A stretch of DNA of 64,000 nt, from assembly GCA_029817715.1 (NCBI GenBank), contig JARUPY010000083.1, positions 3,162,001 through 3,226,000 on the forward strand, read 5' to 3'. Position numbers and translations under genes: made by a program. Shown here one piece after another: positions 45,713 to 58,300 of this stretch. Numbering within the stretch: position 1 is the first letter of the stretch; every line of letters begins with the position of its first letter. This DNA is from Melastoma dodecandrum. Taxonomy: Eukaryota; Streptophyta; Magnoliopsida; Myrtales; Melastomataceae. The notes beneath the pieces were generated by a model. That model did no database searches and was not told the DNA's origin. It saw only the letters and a list, made by a program, of their open reading frames with translations.

Positions 45713-47260
45713 TTGATATAGACCAAGTATTGGTGTAACAATGGCACTAAAAGGGGGGTGAATTAGTGTAATAGCCTTTTTAGCCATTTTTACAACTAAT
45801 AGAACCCAATAGCGGAATGTTAGGTTTTTGTAGATTACAGAACCTTTACACACAGCAGATCCCGAAGTGAACTACTTGATGAGAGAACGACCAGCCAAAG
45901 TCTGATATGAGATATGATTATGCAGTCCTATGAAGGTTTCTGCAGTAGTAGAAGGTTGATGCAGAAGGTTGATGCTTCTACTATCAAGGTTCTACAAATC
46001 CGACCACCTTAAGTGTGATCAGCAACGTCTACTCCAAGATCTGAAAGATACTTGTAGTAGTAGAAGGTTGTTACAGAACCTTGTAGGCTTCTACACTACC
46101 AAGAGATGATCAGCGAGAGCTAGATCGAATGAAACAACTCCAGAACCTGATTTGTTTTTGTAGCGTACGACGTTTGATGCAGGACCTTTGGAGTCTCTGC
46201 TAAGACGTTTGCGTTGTGTCTGTTAATTTGCTTTTCTGTTTGCACAGAAAGTAAATGAGACACGGAAGATTTATAGTGGTTTGGCAATTGCCTACTCCAC
46301 TTTTCACCCTTATAGGATAGAATTCACTCACTATTGAACATTTATAGCGAATACAAGACTGCCAGAATAAGTAAAACACTCCTGCAAAGGGTATTGTAGA
46401 TAGCCCTTCGGCTTTTTCACAATGGATGTAATAGTATAAGGTACTGAGACACTTATGTAGTCTAAAAGGTGATGCAGATAGCCCTTTGGCTTTTCTACTC
46501 ACAGAAACCCGATGGGTTGTGATAAGTAACCCTTTGGGTCGTGCACAGAGATCTGTGACTAACTCCAGAAACTCTCTGGTTGAGGTTCTGCACTGAAGAC
46601 AGTGACTAACTCCACAATCCCTGTGATTGGGGTTCTGTAGAACGTGACAGCTCCACGCAAGCACATAGCGGCCCTACGCAGGCAGACAACCCCTCTGTCC
46701 AAGGGTGGTTTTTCCCTTCGGCGGTTCCACGACCTGCTTGGCTCCTCACCAAGGCTTCGCCGATGCTTGGCTCCTCACCAAGACTTCCAGAAGCAGACAA
46801 CACCCGTGGGATTTCTCCAAAGCCTGCAGCAGGTACTTCCCTTCTACAGAAACACAAATGTCAGTGCCTCACCGTGAATCTCCCAGACGCGGCCCTTCTT
46901 CTGCTCTCTGCCCTGGCACGTATACACCCCGACTTCTCCCTAAGCCTGATGCACGTCTGCCACGCCATAGTGCAGCCAGATCCTTTGCAGCGTCACTCAC
47001 GTCTGGTCTAGCTTGTACCCTGGGCACCAACCTTCTGCAACAGAATGCTCAACCCCAAAGAGAACGAAAACTCACAAGTCTCTTAGAATACAATACACTC
47101 ACTCTACACGTAAGTCGTCTTTTGTTCTATCTAACAAATGATCCTATCTTATACAAAATAGAAATTACATATTTACAGAAGGTACATTGGCTGACGAAAG
47201 TCTCTGCAAAACATGAAAACAAAATATCAGCCAAATAAAACATTCCCCCATTGGGAGAGA
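45713..47260. mobile_element. LTR-retrotransposon remnant, SIRE/copia-like
   Basis: Starts near TGATATAGACCAAGTATTGG, followed by AAAAGGGGGGTGAATTAG, a hallmark near the start of SIRE/Maximus LTRs, then TTTATAGTGGTTTGGCAATT (46268) and a long stretch of imperfect AGAAGGTT and AACCTTCTGCA repeats. No gag or pol survives. Probably a solo or truncated LTR; related to the debris at 29560-30962. Confidence 0.45.
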
Positions 47261-50200
47261 TGCTCCATATCACTTGAGGATCAATCATGCCATCTAGTCA
47301 TGATTGTGTTCACGATCCTAGGTGATAGGGCTTGTAGAATATTCGGACAGATAAGATCCGTCAGGCTTCTGTAAATAGAAATCAGACAATCTTGGTTTCT
47401 AAAATTGGTTGGTAGACCTTCTGGATAGACACGTGTGGGGTGCGTCCATATTCAGATGGGTTGTCATTTGCCATGATTCATAACGAATCTGGACGTGTTT
47501 AGATACAAGATGAAGGATTAAATGATCGTTGGATAGTTCCAGATCAGTCAGCAGAATCTTGCATAAGAGCTTTCCATATATAGAGTGATTTCTTCCCTTA
47601 AAGAAAGTAGATCAACTCACATGGAAATAAATCGTAATCAAAATGATTTAAAACCATTTTAATTAACATGTAATACCACATGAATGTATTTAAATAATCA
47701 TATGATTAATTTAAATAATTCGTGGTAATGATTAGGTGACAGAATGTACGAAACAGACTGTCCCTGTAGGTTAACCTTCTGCAGAGTAGTAGAAGCTTAT
47801 CTTCTACACAGCAGAAGCTTACCTTCTGTATAGTATCAACAAAACCATACTAACACCAAGTTTTACCATGTGAATTCGGATATACTTGGATGGCTCATGG
47901 CCAGCATCGGAGCAGGGCATTTAGATCAGTAGTCCACGACATGCTCACGCTCAACGCCTGAACATGTGATGTGAAATGCAAGGACCGTTCCTCGTCTTCC
48001 AGGAAGCGATGATTGTTGTTGTATGTCGCATACATTGTCTATTATATCATTTCATAGATTGTCTAGATGCAGGTGGGATGTCTCGTCTTATGCAAACATC
48101 GTTACCCGAGGCTTAATTCTCCGAAAACCTGCAAAAAGGAAAATCATTGTGACTTCATGCATGGTTAAACTGAGGATGGCTTTCTAGTGGCCCTAACCAT
48201 TACGCAACTCGAGACCACAATGGCTAAAAGCTAAAACAAGTTCAAGAAAGATAAGAGCTAGAAAAAACTTCCATGTTCTTAGATGAAAATCGCCGTAAAC
48301 TGAAATCACAGGCTCCTAGCATCATCTAGCAAGTTTGGCCGCATCGGGGGCAATACTCTCTTGCTTTTCGAATTGATTAGGATAAACATACGTCGACTTG
48401 ATCCGGGCTGCGGGAGCCGGATGCCATGAAACGAACCCTATCCTTTTGTCCCAAGCATTCATTGCATTCTGCATGGGCGATTGCGCACTTTTCGGTTTCG
48501 TTTAAAAGGAGAGGTGAGGAACTAAAGAAAATCTCTGGACTGAACGAAAAAAAACAGACAATAATTTGTTTTCATGACAACCTTTTTCACAATTCACTGC
48601 TCCCAAACAACCAAAACGCCTTTCTGGTAAAAATGTCTCTGTTTTTTTTCCTTATTAAAGTGGGGGGCAACTTTTGTTCAGTCAATGCCTCCCTTTAATT
48701 AACACAATTATACGAACAATGTGGGGGAAAGAACAAATCATGTCATTCAAAGCATCGGTTTTGAGCATCATCTCTATGCATAAAAAGAAGATGATTTTTA
48801 AGTAAAGGGGGAGATTATTTCAATGAACAATAGGGATCCATGCTTTTGCTTCACTCCCCCCCCCCCCAAACACATCCTTAAATGGCGATTCGATTTTCTT
48901 CCACTGTCTCATTTCAACCAATGATTGCCTTTGATGAAAGTATAAGTTGATTGATATGATTCCAAGTGGTTTCTTTTTCTTTAGATAAAGTTTTAAAGTT
49001 CATTCATGAACGAATTTGAATTTTTTTTTCAAAAGTAGTATCTTGGCTAACAAAAACCCATGTTTATATATTTATCAAAGCTGTGACTTTTTCCTCTTGT
49101 TTGTGTTTATTCCAATTTTTCTTCTCTTTTTTATGCTTTGGAGAAACATTATCATGACAATACACCCCCCCCAATCTTAAAAGCTTTCTTTCCTCTTACC
49201 ATCATTTTCCACCCTCGGCCCTTTCTCTGTTCACCATTCTTTAAGGCTTTTTCTAAGTTAGACTTTGACCCTCAAAAGAAAGAAAATTTTGTTTTCTTTG
49301 ATTTTGACAACTTAGGGTTAATGACGAAAGTGGGTTCGTGGGGTTTGGGCATTTTCTTTTATACAATGTCAGTGATTCGGATCCAGTCCAAACCCAATCA
49401 AAATGCAATGCAAAGGGATGTCCCCCCAAGTTATTAACTCATATATATCGAATGTTACAAGAAATCGGGAAGCTTCTTCCCCATGAATAAAAATTCATGG
49501 CTCCCCTTCATAATTTTCAGGACAATGTGTACGAGTTGGCCATCAATGTATGGAATTCATTGTATATAATTAGGTCAATGGAATTAATTTTCCTTTTCTT
49601 TCTGTGTGTGGATGGAAACTCGTGGTCAGTGTGTGATAAAGGCGAAACTGATCATTTCATCACTTATAAATATTTGGCTCCATACACAATCACGGGCGTA
49701 GTTGTACCGCGGCCATCACATCTTATGCTTTTGATTTCGGACAAATACTTATACATACAATAAAATTCCCTCGGGCTCCAAAATTAGCAACAAGAGGAGA
49801 ACAAATCAATCCCCAAAAGGAAAAAAACGTTAATCGATTTGACTTTTCACATGCCCGACCTAACCAGTAATATTCGGTGCAATAATGATATATTTTATGA
49901 TCTGTTTGTTATTTAAGATGGTGAGTGTGATGAGGGACGAAATTTCGTATTTAGTTGATGCATGAGATCGCGAGTTAAGTTCTACTTCTCAAACCTTAAT
50001 CAACTTGAATCAAAAGAGGAAGGACCCAAAAATTCGGAAAGCCAGATGAAGGCAGAGATGATGGATAAAACATTTAATATGAAGGGGAAGGGGGGGTTTG
50101 AGGGTGGGAAGAAAAGAGTAGGCTTTTGGTTTGGTTAAAAAAGTCAATGGGCTTTCTTTCTTTACTTTATCCCTCCTCCCCCCAGTTTAAGACACGGAAG

Positions 50201-50270
50201 CAGACAGATAGAGATAGAGAGAGACTGACCCGATTCTCAGAGATAGAGGGAGAGGCACCGAGGTGGGAGG
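47261..50270. other. Intergenic: repeat debris then MOCOS-like promoter
   Basis: To ~47830 there are further AGAAGCTT/AACCTTCTG repeats like the preceding LTR debris. Beyond that I see ordinary AT-rich DNA with a C run at 48858-48867. A GATA/GAGA-rich tract at 50205-50225 is probably in the promoter or leader of the gene at 51002. No gene recognised. Confidence 0.45.
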
Positions 50271-50941
50271 AGTAAGTGTTTTGTTTTTTTATTTGTTCGC
50301 TGTCGAGGGAAGAGAGGAGCTGCTCGACGAAGTGTGGGAGAGTCGTGAACTGGGGATGTAGAACAATTGGGTCTTGTAATCGGTCTGAGGTAAAGATTGG
50401 ATTTTTATTTCTTTTTTTTTTGTTGGGGGGAAGGAGGAGGTGGAAGAAGAATAGAGAGATGATGGATTCGTGAAGAGCTGACTTGTTATCGTTGTTGACG
50501 TCCGTGGGTGTGATTTCCCTCTTTTTTCCTTCGTTGGGTAAGCTGAAAGTTCCTTTTTTTTTTGTATTTCTGGGTTCTTGATTCTGATTCAGTCTTCGTG
50601 TGTGTGTGTGTGGGGGGGGGGGGGGTGGTGGATGTTGCTCGTTAGTGGGGTGTGCGAGTTTCCGCGAAGTTTGCTTGTTTTGAGGTGGATCTGGCTTTCG
50701 GGGTTGATTGTTCTGGGTTGTTGTCTATCAGTTCTTGTTCTTGATGATTGCACTGCCCCGATTTGGACTTTTTTGGCTGTTAAGAGGTTTTGTTCATTCT
50801 TGGTTTGGGGATTCGTGGGGATGTTGGGTCAATTAGCTGTTTTGTATCTGAATCCGGGGTTTGGTTATGATGAGTTTGGGTGAAATCGTCCGTTTCTGAG
50901 ATTGCCTGACTTAGGGTTCTTATGCTGAGCTGAATTTGCAG
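50271..50941 (+). other. Probable 5' UTR intron of the MOCOS-like gene
   Basis: A donor GTAAGTG near 50271 and a T-rich stretch ending TTTGCAG at ~50941 bracket T/G-rich DNA with no conserved ORF; the coding ATG follows at 51002. Long leader introns are common in plant genes with intronless coding regions. Confidence 0.5.
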
Positions 50942-51001
50942 GGGGGAAGCGGTTAGATGGGATGAGATCGGTGAGCAGAGGGAAAATCTGAAGCGGGATT
51001 C

Positions 51002-53779
51002 ATGCATTGGTCAACATGGAAGCCTCTAGCTCACTGTGCAGCTTTGTTCTTCGAGAAGCGGAGCAAGAGCAGAGATGGGTCTAGCACCTCGTCGCCCTTC
51101 GAGAGCAAGGGTATTTTCTCGAGTCTAAGGGAGAAAAGGCTCAGGGAGGCTATTCAGGAGGCGTCTGATGATGGGTTGCTCTACAAGTCCCTCGAGATCG
51201 AGTATAAGTCCAGCTCTGCGGACGATAATTCTGTGGAGCGGTCGAGGACCCTGGCGCGCCTCGAATGTCAGGGGTTGTTTCTTCGAGCAACCGCTCAGGC
51301 CGCTGAGTGTGTGTACGAGTTCGAGGACGCAATTCCTGATATTGAGGAAGCCATCTCCAAGTTCCTTGACATGTATCCAACCTTCCAGTCATCTCAGAAG
51401 ATTGATCAGTTAAGGGTGAATGAGTACACCCACCTGTATCCGAAGGTATGCCTCGATTTTGTGGGGTTTGGGCTTTTCTCATATCTTCAGAGTGTTCATT
51501 ACTGGGAATCCTCCACGTTTAGCTTGTCCGAAATTACTGCAAATCTGAGCAATCATGCCCTATATGGTGGGGCGGAGAAGGGTACTGTGGAGCATGATAT
51601 AAAGACCAGGATAATGGACTACCTTAACATCCCCGTGAATGAGTATGGCCTTGTTTTCACGGTGAGTAGGGGGTCGGCTTTTAAGCTGTTGGCAGAGTCC
51701 TACCCATTCCAGACGAATAAAAGGCTGTTGACCATGTTCGACCACGAGAGCCAGTCCGTCAATTGGATGGCTCAGAGCGCCAGAGAGAAAGGAGCAAAAC
51801 TGTACAATGCATGGTTTAAGTGGCCGACACTTCAGCCCTGCTCCACCGAGTTGAGAAAGGAAATATTGAGCGGGAAGAGGAAGAAGAAGGGTTCGGCGGC
51901 AGGTTTGTTCGTGTTTCCTGTCCAGTCTCGAGTTTCTGGTGCCAAATATTCGTATCAGTGGATGGCGTTGGCGCATCAGAATAATTGGCATGTCTTGCTT
52001 GATGCTGGTTCTCTCGGTCCCAAGGACATGGATTCCCTCGGGCTTTCCTTGTTCAGACCAGATTTCATTATCACGTCATTCTACCGAGTGTTCGGGTACG
52101 ACCCTAGCGGATTCGGCTGTCTTTTGATAAAGAAATCCGTGATGGGATATCTACAGAATCAGTCCGGCTCTACTGGCTCAGGAATGGTGAAGTTAACGCC
52201 AGAATTCCCTTTGTATGTCGGTGATTCGATGGATGGGCTGGATGGATTCGCAGAAGTCGAGAACGAAGTCACTGTAAACGGCGACGCTCCTGCTGAGTCT
52301 TCCGTTGGGCAACAATTGCCTGCCTTTTCTGGCCTGTACACTTCTGCACAGGTTAAGGACGTCTTTGAGACTGAAATGAATCATGAGACGAGCTCTGACA
52401 AAGATGGAGCAAGCACCTATATTGAAGAGAGCAGGAGTTTATCTGTTGGAGATATGATGAAAAGCCCACTTTTTAGTGAAAACGGGTCTTCAGACTACTC
52501 ATATTGGATTGATTTGGGTCAGAGTCCTTTGCCTTTTGATGGCAATGGCCAGTTAAATCGAGAAAGAATGGCATCTCCATTGCCGCCATCCTGGTTCGAT
52601 GGACGGAAGAACAACAAGCAGCGGTTTCTGAAGCAATCGCCGAAAATATACGGCAGTCCTGTCGACGATGAAAAAGAGGCACACTTGGGTCATGATGATT
52701 ACGGGGTAATATCTTTTGACGCCGCAGTTCAGTCAGCTTCCCAGGACCTCAACCACCTGAAAGAGGGCCGAAGGGGAAAAGAGCGTCCCGGAAGCGACAA
52801 TTTTACGGATGGTAGAGTATTCTCGGATCACAGATATATTGGGGAGATCGAGGAAGAGCCTGATATTATCGACGAGTCACTTAACACTTCACGGTTAAAA
52901 TCCGCATCCCTGGCTGACAATTGTAGTGCAGAGAACGGAAAGTCAACTGACCTTGGCCCTCAGTTGAAGGAGAGTGCTATAAGAAGAGAAACCGAAGGCG
53001 AATTTAGATTGTTACGAAGTCGGAGAGGTAAGGGATATACCGGGGGCAGATTATTCCACGATGAGGAAAATGATTTGACCACGAGCGTAGGAAGAGTTTC
53101 CTTTTCAGTGGAAGATAATCATAAGGAGCACCTCGAGCCCGAAATGTCTACAGTCACCGCCGATGACGAAGACTTGGCCAGTGACGGTGAATATGAGGAT
53201 GCCCAAGACTACAGGGCAGAGCCGGAGATTGTGTGCCGCCATCTCGATCACATCAATGAGTTGGGACTCAATAAAACCTCCACCCGGTTGCGTTTCTTGG
53301 TAAATTGGCTGGTGACGTCGTTGTTGCAGTTGAGATTACCTAGTTCGGGTGGAAATAGCGGACTGCCTCTGGTCCATATATATGGACCCAAAGTGAAGTA
53401 CGAAAGGGGCGCAGCCATTGCGTTCAATGTAAGAGACAGTAGCAAGGCCCTTATTAATCCGGAAATCGTCCAAAAACTCGCCGAGAAGGAAGGGATATCC
53501 CTTGGGGTCGGTTTCTTGAGTCACATAAAAATTGTCGATGGCTCAAGACAGCACAATGGCACGTACATGGAAGACACCAGCTTCTGCAAGCCAATGGAGA
53601 ATGGTCGAAACAGCGGGAAGCACGGGTTTGTTAGGGTCGAGGTCCTCACGGCTTCCCTCGGCTTCCTAACAAACTTCGACGACGTATACAAGTTGTGGGC
53701 TTTCGTGGCGAAGTTCCTGAACCCTGCGTTCGCGCGTCAAGGAGACCTCCCGACCGTAGTAGAAGATCCAGAGACGTGA
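51002..53779 (+). CDS. MOCOS-like PLP-transferase-family protein (plant-specific subgroup)
   Basis: Intronless, 925 residues. Matches the plant family annotated 'molybdenum cofactor sulfurase-like' or 'PLP-dependent transferases superfamily' (Arabidopsis At5g66950/At2g23520/At4g37100 group, from memory). Start MHWSTWKPLAHCAAL fits that family. The N-terminal ~430 residues are a class V aminotransferase-like fold: YPKVCLDFVGFGLFSYLQ, SLSEITANLSNHALYGGAE, LLTMFDHESQSVNWM and HVLLDAGSLGPKDMDSLGLS. At the expected Schiff-base lysine (SFYK in true sulfurases) it reads SFYRVFGYDPSGFG, Arg at 52085-52087, so PLP catalysis is doubtful. The middle is acidic and low-complexity; the conserved C-terminus has CRHLDHINELGLNKTSTRLR and VHIYGPKVKYERG. 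No MOSC domain is present. Biological role unknown. Confidence 0.88.
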   Translation: MHWSTWKPLAHCAALFFEKRSKSRDGSSTSSPFESKGIFSSLREKRLREAIQEASDDGLLYKSLEIEYKSSSADDNSVERSRTLARLECQGLFLRATAQAAECVYEFEDAIPDIEEAISKFLDMYPTFQSSQKIDQLRVNEYTHLYPKVCLDFVGFGLFSYLQSVHYWESSTFSLSEITANLSNHALYGGAEKGTVEHDIKTRIMDYLNIPVNEYGLVFTVSRGSAFKLLAESYPFQTNKRLLTMFDHESQSVNWMAQSAREKGAKLYNAWFKWPTLQPCSTELRKEILSGKRKKKGSAAGLFVFPVQSRVSGAKYSYQWMALAHQNNWHVLLDAGSLGPKDMDSLGLSLFRPDFIITSFYRVFGYDPSGFGCLLIKKSVMGYLQNQSGSTGSGMVKLTPEFPLYVGDSMDGLDGFAEVENEVTVNGDAPAESSVGQQLPAFSGLYTSAQVKDVFETEMNHETSSDKDGASTYIEESRSLSVGDMMKSPLFSENGSSDYSYWIDLGQSPLPFDGNGQLNRERMASPLPPSWFDGRKNNKQRFLKQSPKIYGSPVDDEKEAHLGHDDYGVISFDAAVQSASQDLNHLKEGRRGKERPGSDNFTDGRVFSDHRYIGEIEEEPDIIDESLNTSRLKSASLADNCSAENGKSTDLGPQLKESAIRRETEGEFRLLRSRRGKGYTGGRLFHDEENDLTTSVGRVSFSVEDNHKEHLEPEMSTVTADDEDLASDGEYEDAQDYRAEPEIVCRHLDHINELGLNKTSTRLRFLVNWLVTSLLQLRLPSSGGNSGLPLVHIYGPKVKYERGAAIAFNVRDSSKALINPEIVQKLAEKEGISLGVGFLSHIKIVDGSRQHNGTYMEDTSFCKPMENGRNSGKHGFVRVEVLTASLGFLTNFDDVYKLWAFVAKFLNPAFARQGDLPTVVEDPET

Positions 53780-55356
53780 AACCCCACTAGCAGTAAGAAA
53801 GGAAAAGCTATTTCTCCGACCAGGACCTTTCAAGGGCCGAATGACTTACCGGTTACCGAAACGGTCCCGGTCGTATTTGTGAGGTGGATCCCTTTGCCTG
53901 TCTCTCGACGACCCGAGAAGGGCGAGATGCATTTTGTTGATTCGTAAGTTTGTTTAGTTACTCCTTTTCTCCGGTTCGTCGTTTTGTCCCACTTGTAGGA
54001 AGGTGCATCCGAGGGGCAAATGCCTCCACCTTGATGAATATCTTTCTTGTTTGATCTTCCAAAAGTATTATGGCATTATTTAACAGTTGTCGACTGGTGT
54101 AAAATTCAAGGCTCAGCTTACCATAATTGTCTTGTTGTTAATCATTTTGGGAATGCTATTAATCAACAGGGGTTGATGGGGTTCGGTTCTGTCTGAAGGC
54201 ATCATCTTATTGCATGGAACTATCATGCGATTGACCCGTTCTTTGTAGGACTAATGTTAGGTCTGGTTATGGAAAAGGCAATGGCCATTATAACTAGTAG
54301 GGGCCATCTCCACTAAATTGTGTCTCCCTCAATCAGATAAAGAAGCTTTCATTTTGATGCTTATCTGGAAAGAATATCGCAATCCCATCTACCCTTCTCT
54401 GGTCTGGAAACGAAAGGGTTGGTGGATGCATGCATTGCAAGTCGTCGTTCTTTCAAAGGGGGGTGGTGGAGGAGGGCTACCTGTGATAACAATGACACAA
54501 AGGCAGCCTCTGCTTTTTACCAATCATCTTTTTTGTCTGTCTTGTAAAACGATGGCATGATAAAAGCAAAATCCCATTACGTCGAAAGGAAGTTTTTTTA
54601 GGTGAGTGGGAAATGGGTTGGAAGAAGGGTAAGGATTTGACAGCTTAGGACGAAGAAAGCATGCGTGCGTTTGGTGGAGGATGATAGCGATGCGTTGACA
54701 ATGCCCCCTTCTTTTTTTTTTTTTTGGGGGGGGGGGGGGGGAATAAAATAAATCTGATGATAAAGTTGTCTTTCTCACTAAACTAACCCTGGACCAGGCT
54801 GTTGTGGATGTTGTTGCTACCAGGTTAGTGCCTGTGTAGGTAATAAGACCAACCACAACGTTGGTTGGTATTGACCGGAGCATTGTAGACCGGGTTTCCT
54901 CGCAACCTAAACACGACGGCCTTCGTGAACTCGCCATTCGACAAGTGTTGGACTGCAAAGCATGCCGTCGTGTGAACGGTCGAACTAACGAAATACGACC
55001 CGAACTCAAAATGTCCCTGTTACAGCACTTGCAGATGGATGGGATCAGAGAACAGGTACAACCACAGTTGACTTGCTGCAGAATTAGCAGATATCAAAGT
55101 AAAGAACAAGACCCGCCCCATACGATTAACTAAGCTTATCTCTAAATTACCAAAAAAAAAAAGCTAAGCTTATCTCTATGTTTGGACATAATTACACCAT
55201 CCCAGCATTTGACTGAAATAAAGAAGATCCCCTACAAAGATCCTATTTCTACAACTAACTACTGTCCACTGTTCTGCCAGGCTCAACATAGATGGCGTGG
55301 CGCTATAATCCCATGAACGTAATCCACAACTGGGAGAGTTTCTTGTTGAATCTCCG
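53780..55356. other. Convergent intergenic region
   Basis: Lies between the 3' ends of the MOCOS-like gene and the POP-family gene. Contains a T run joined to a G run of about 16 (54711-54741). Open stretches on both strands at 54524-55133 show no recognisable domain. Confidence 0.5.
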
Positions 55357-58300
55357 TTAGGACCCAACCACCTTCAGCAGAAATGCCGTCTCCAGCGCTG
55401 ACTCCTTGCAGTGAAGATAGTGGTTTTCCTCAACGATATCTGTTGTCAAGTTAAGCAATATTGGTCGGTCTGGGTTGTATATCGTGCGATCACGTACTCG
55501 CGAAACCCATTTCATAGCCTCCCAAATCCCGAATCTGTCACCCGAGCACCTCATTAGCCCAAATGGAGCTCCACATAAATGACATAAGACCAGAAAATAT
55601 TGCTTTCAGGTTTCAGCTCATACAAATGACACCGGGCGTATACAAGCAGTCCAAAGCCTAATTTAAGCCTTATTCGGATGGGATCTGGTGAATTAGTCCT
55701 AATTGATCACAACTCTTTTTTAGCCCTCAGCAATTTAAGGCCATTTTCCTCAATTATGGTAACAGTGAAGCTACAATTTCAACAACATACTGGTGGAGAA
55801 CAATGGTGCAGAATGAGGAAATTATCATCACATAAACGGTATGCTGATAAAATAGGCAGAGCAGAAATAGTGTGAAGGAGAAAAGAAAACAATATCATTG
55901 AGAAAGAGATGGCTAACCTAGAGTTGAAAGATGAGGTTACCAAGACCGCAGGGAAAGATGCATCTTTTGGAATATTATTATATGGTGAATAATTTTGTAT
56001 TGCACCTAAATCATCGACATCATCAGGGTAACCAAATTCATCGTAGTCTACAGCTATCAGTGGCAAAATGGGATTTAGGAGAGTGTCAGTTGGATCCAAA
56101 AAAGGGACCTGCAGAACAACGGTTTGTGTTTACAGCAATTCAAGGTCTCTTTGATAAGCATTAAACCTCCAGGTGGTAGATTACTCAGGAAACGTAAATC
56201 TAACCTTCAAAACTGCAGCACAGAATAAGTCTGGACATTTGTTGATGGCTGAAGCAACCAAAAGTCCACCAGCACTGTGTCCCCAACCTGCAAGTGTGTT
56301 TTCCTGAATGATCCCTTTATCTATAAGAAATCTGGCGGAGGATACATAATCTTCAATTGAGTTTATTTTTTTCGCCCTTCTGCCATCATGACGCCAGGAC
56401 CAACCTTTTCCCCCTCCACCTCTGCAGTCATAATGCAGCTGATCATATGCAAATATAGCAATGAACAAAGTCGAGCTCACAGTCTGAAGTATCAGAAGTG
56501 CTGCATTCATGACCTATTATTTCCTCATAGAAAGGACGTGTTATTGGAGTTAACGTACCTCACATCAGCATATGCAATGATCCAACCACGATCAAGAAGA
56601 GACTTCATTTCGCTGCACCACCTTTTGTTTAGTATCTCCCCATATGCTCCATGACCGTGCAACAACCCGGGGTTCCCGTCTTCTTTCTTATGGGAACGGG
56701 AATACACAACTGTCAAAGGAACCATAGCCCCATCGTGCGAAGGAACTTGGAACTTCTCACAAGAATAGAACTCAGAAAGTTCATTCCATGGGTTATCCAC
56801 AGAAGCAACTTCAGTAACAGAAGGAAATCTCTTGGCAACACTGGCAGGATATGTCCCATATAACAGCCTCGTTCTCTCACGCAGTAGATTTTGCTGGTGA
56901 ACAACCTTCCAGGTGCCATTTGACAAATTGTAATCCACCACGGCATCCGGCATCTGCAGAATTACTTGTTAAAAAATGGAACAATCAGAATATACATGTT
57001 CAGAATAATCCTAAGATACACGATGTATAGAGAACTAATGAAAGGGAGCTCGAGAAGAATCTCTAAGAGCTTAACAATATCAAACCCTAAGAAATGGCGT
57101 GTCGACGGAATTAAACAGGTCTTACAATGATGGATGCAGATGCAAAAATCGAAAGGAGATGAAAAACTATACTTGGCATACAAATATGGCAGTGAGATAC
57201 ACATACCACGGGAGATGATACTGTGAAACGCATAAGGTGAGAATGATAGTCATAATTTGGTCCAGGCGAAATCTGGCAAACAAATTCTGGGAGAGGCATG
57301 TACACTGAGTTAACCTCAGTAAAGTGAAGCGGCCCCTGCCATATTTAGTGGCACTTAAATCAGAAGACCAGGACACAAAGAAGAAAATTTGTAAGAGCCT
57401 CTTACAGCCTAAGCCTGTCACAGCAAGTCTATGAGAACTCACCTTTCCAACTGGAAGAGGCAAAGCAATTGAACAAATCCTAAGAGTTCCACTTTCCCTC
57501 AGTATAAGTGCCATGTATTGTTCACTAAAATCAACATCCTCTATGGCAATTTTATCTTCATCGACAAAGAGACTCTGCAATGAAAACATTGGAAGACAAT
57601 AAAGTATTCATCTCAAGTAAAACCCCTTAAAAGCAAACAATAAAAGGGTAAAGACTGGTACATATTCTGGCAGTCAGAGAGTAGTTTTGTATGACTAGGG
57701 TTGAAGAAATGCATAACACTAATTCAATCCTTTTCTTTGGGGTGGCTGTGTGTGCGTTGGGGGGGGGGGGGGGGACTGAGCCATTAAATTAAATGGAATT
57801 GGAGAACTGATCACGCTACTTAGGGGATAAATCAAACAAGATGTGAACAGAACTATATACTGAAGATAACAAAAAGCAGCTCAACAAGTGGATCAACATG
57901 AAGCTTTTCTATTTATCGGCACTGTTATATTAGGACAAATGAAGTTAACATAAAGATCTACGTTAGAACACAGCTTAAGGAATGACCTCCCAAAGTCGTG
58001 GATTTGATGTAGAGTCAACAGAACTTCTCAGAAGATAATGAGTTTCTGCACGTTTTCCATTCTTTGGAGCATCTGTGAATAAATAAAGAAACCCCTTTTG
58101 ATGTTCCACTATGCAGTGGCATTGGCCTTCACCCTCCCAAATTGGTGTCAGGCCAGTAAGCGGGTCGGCTGCATTTATCAGAATGACCTGAAATTTCATC
58201 ACTTCTTTTGTGAATTAAGTACACAAGAGACAGGGAATAGCGTAGGCAACAATCCCATGATAAAACAAGTACCTTTGAGGATTCAGGGGAGAATGTGTTT

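Noticed and set aside
46606..47238. ORFs of 80-180 codons in the SIRE-like debris
   Set aside because: No gag or pol similarity and strong repeat content; chance open frames.
54524..55009. 161-codon minus-strand ORF between MOCOS-like and POP-family genes
   Set aside because: It spans a T/G homopolymer and shows no domain or conserved pattern.
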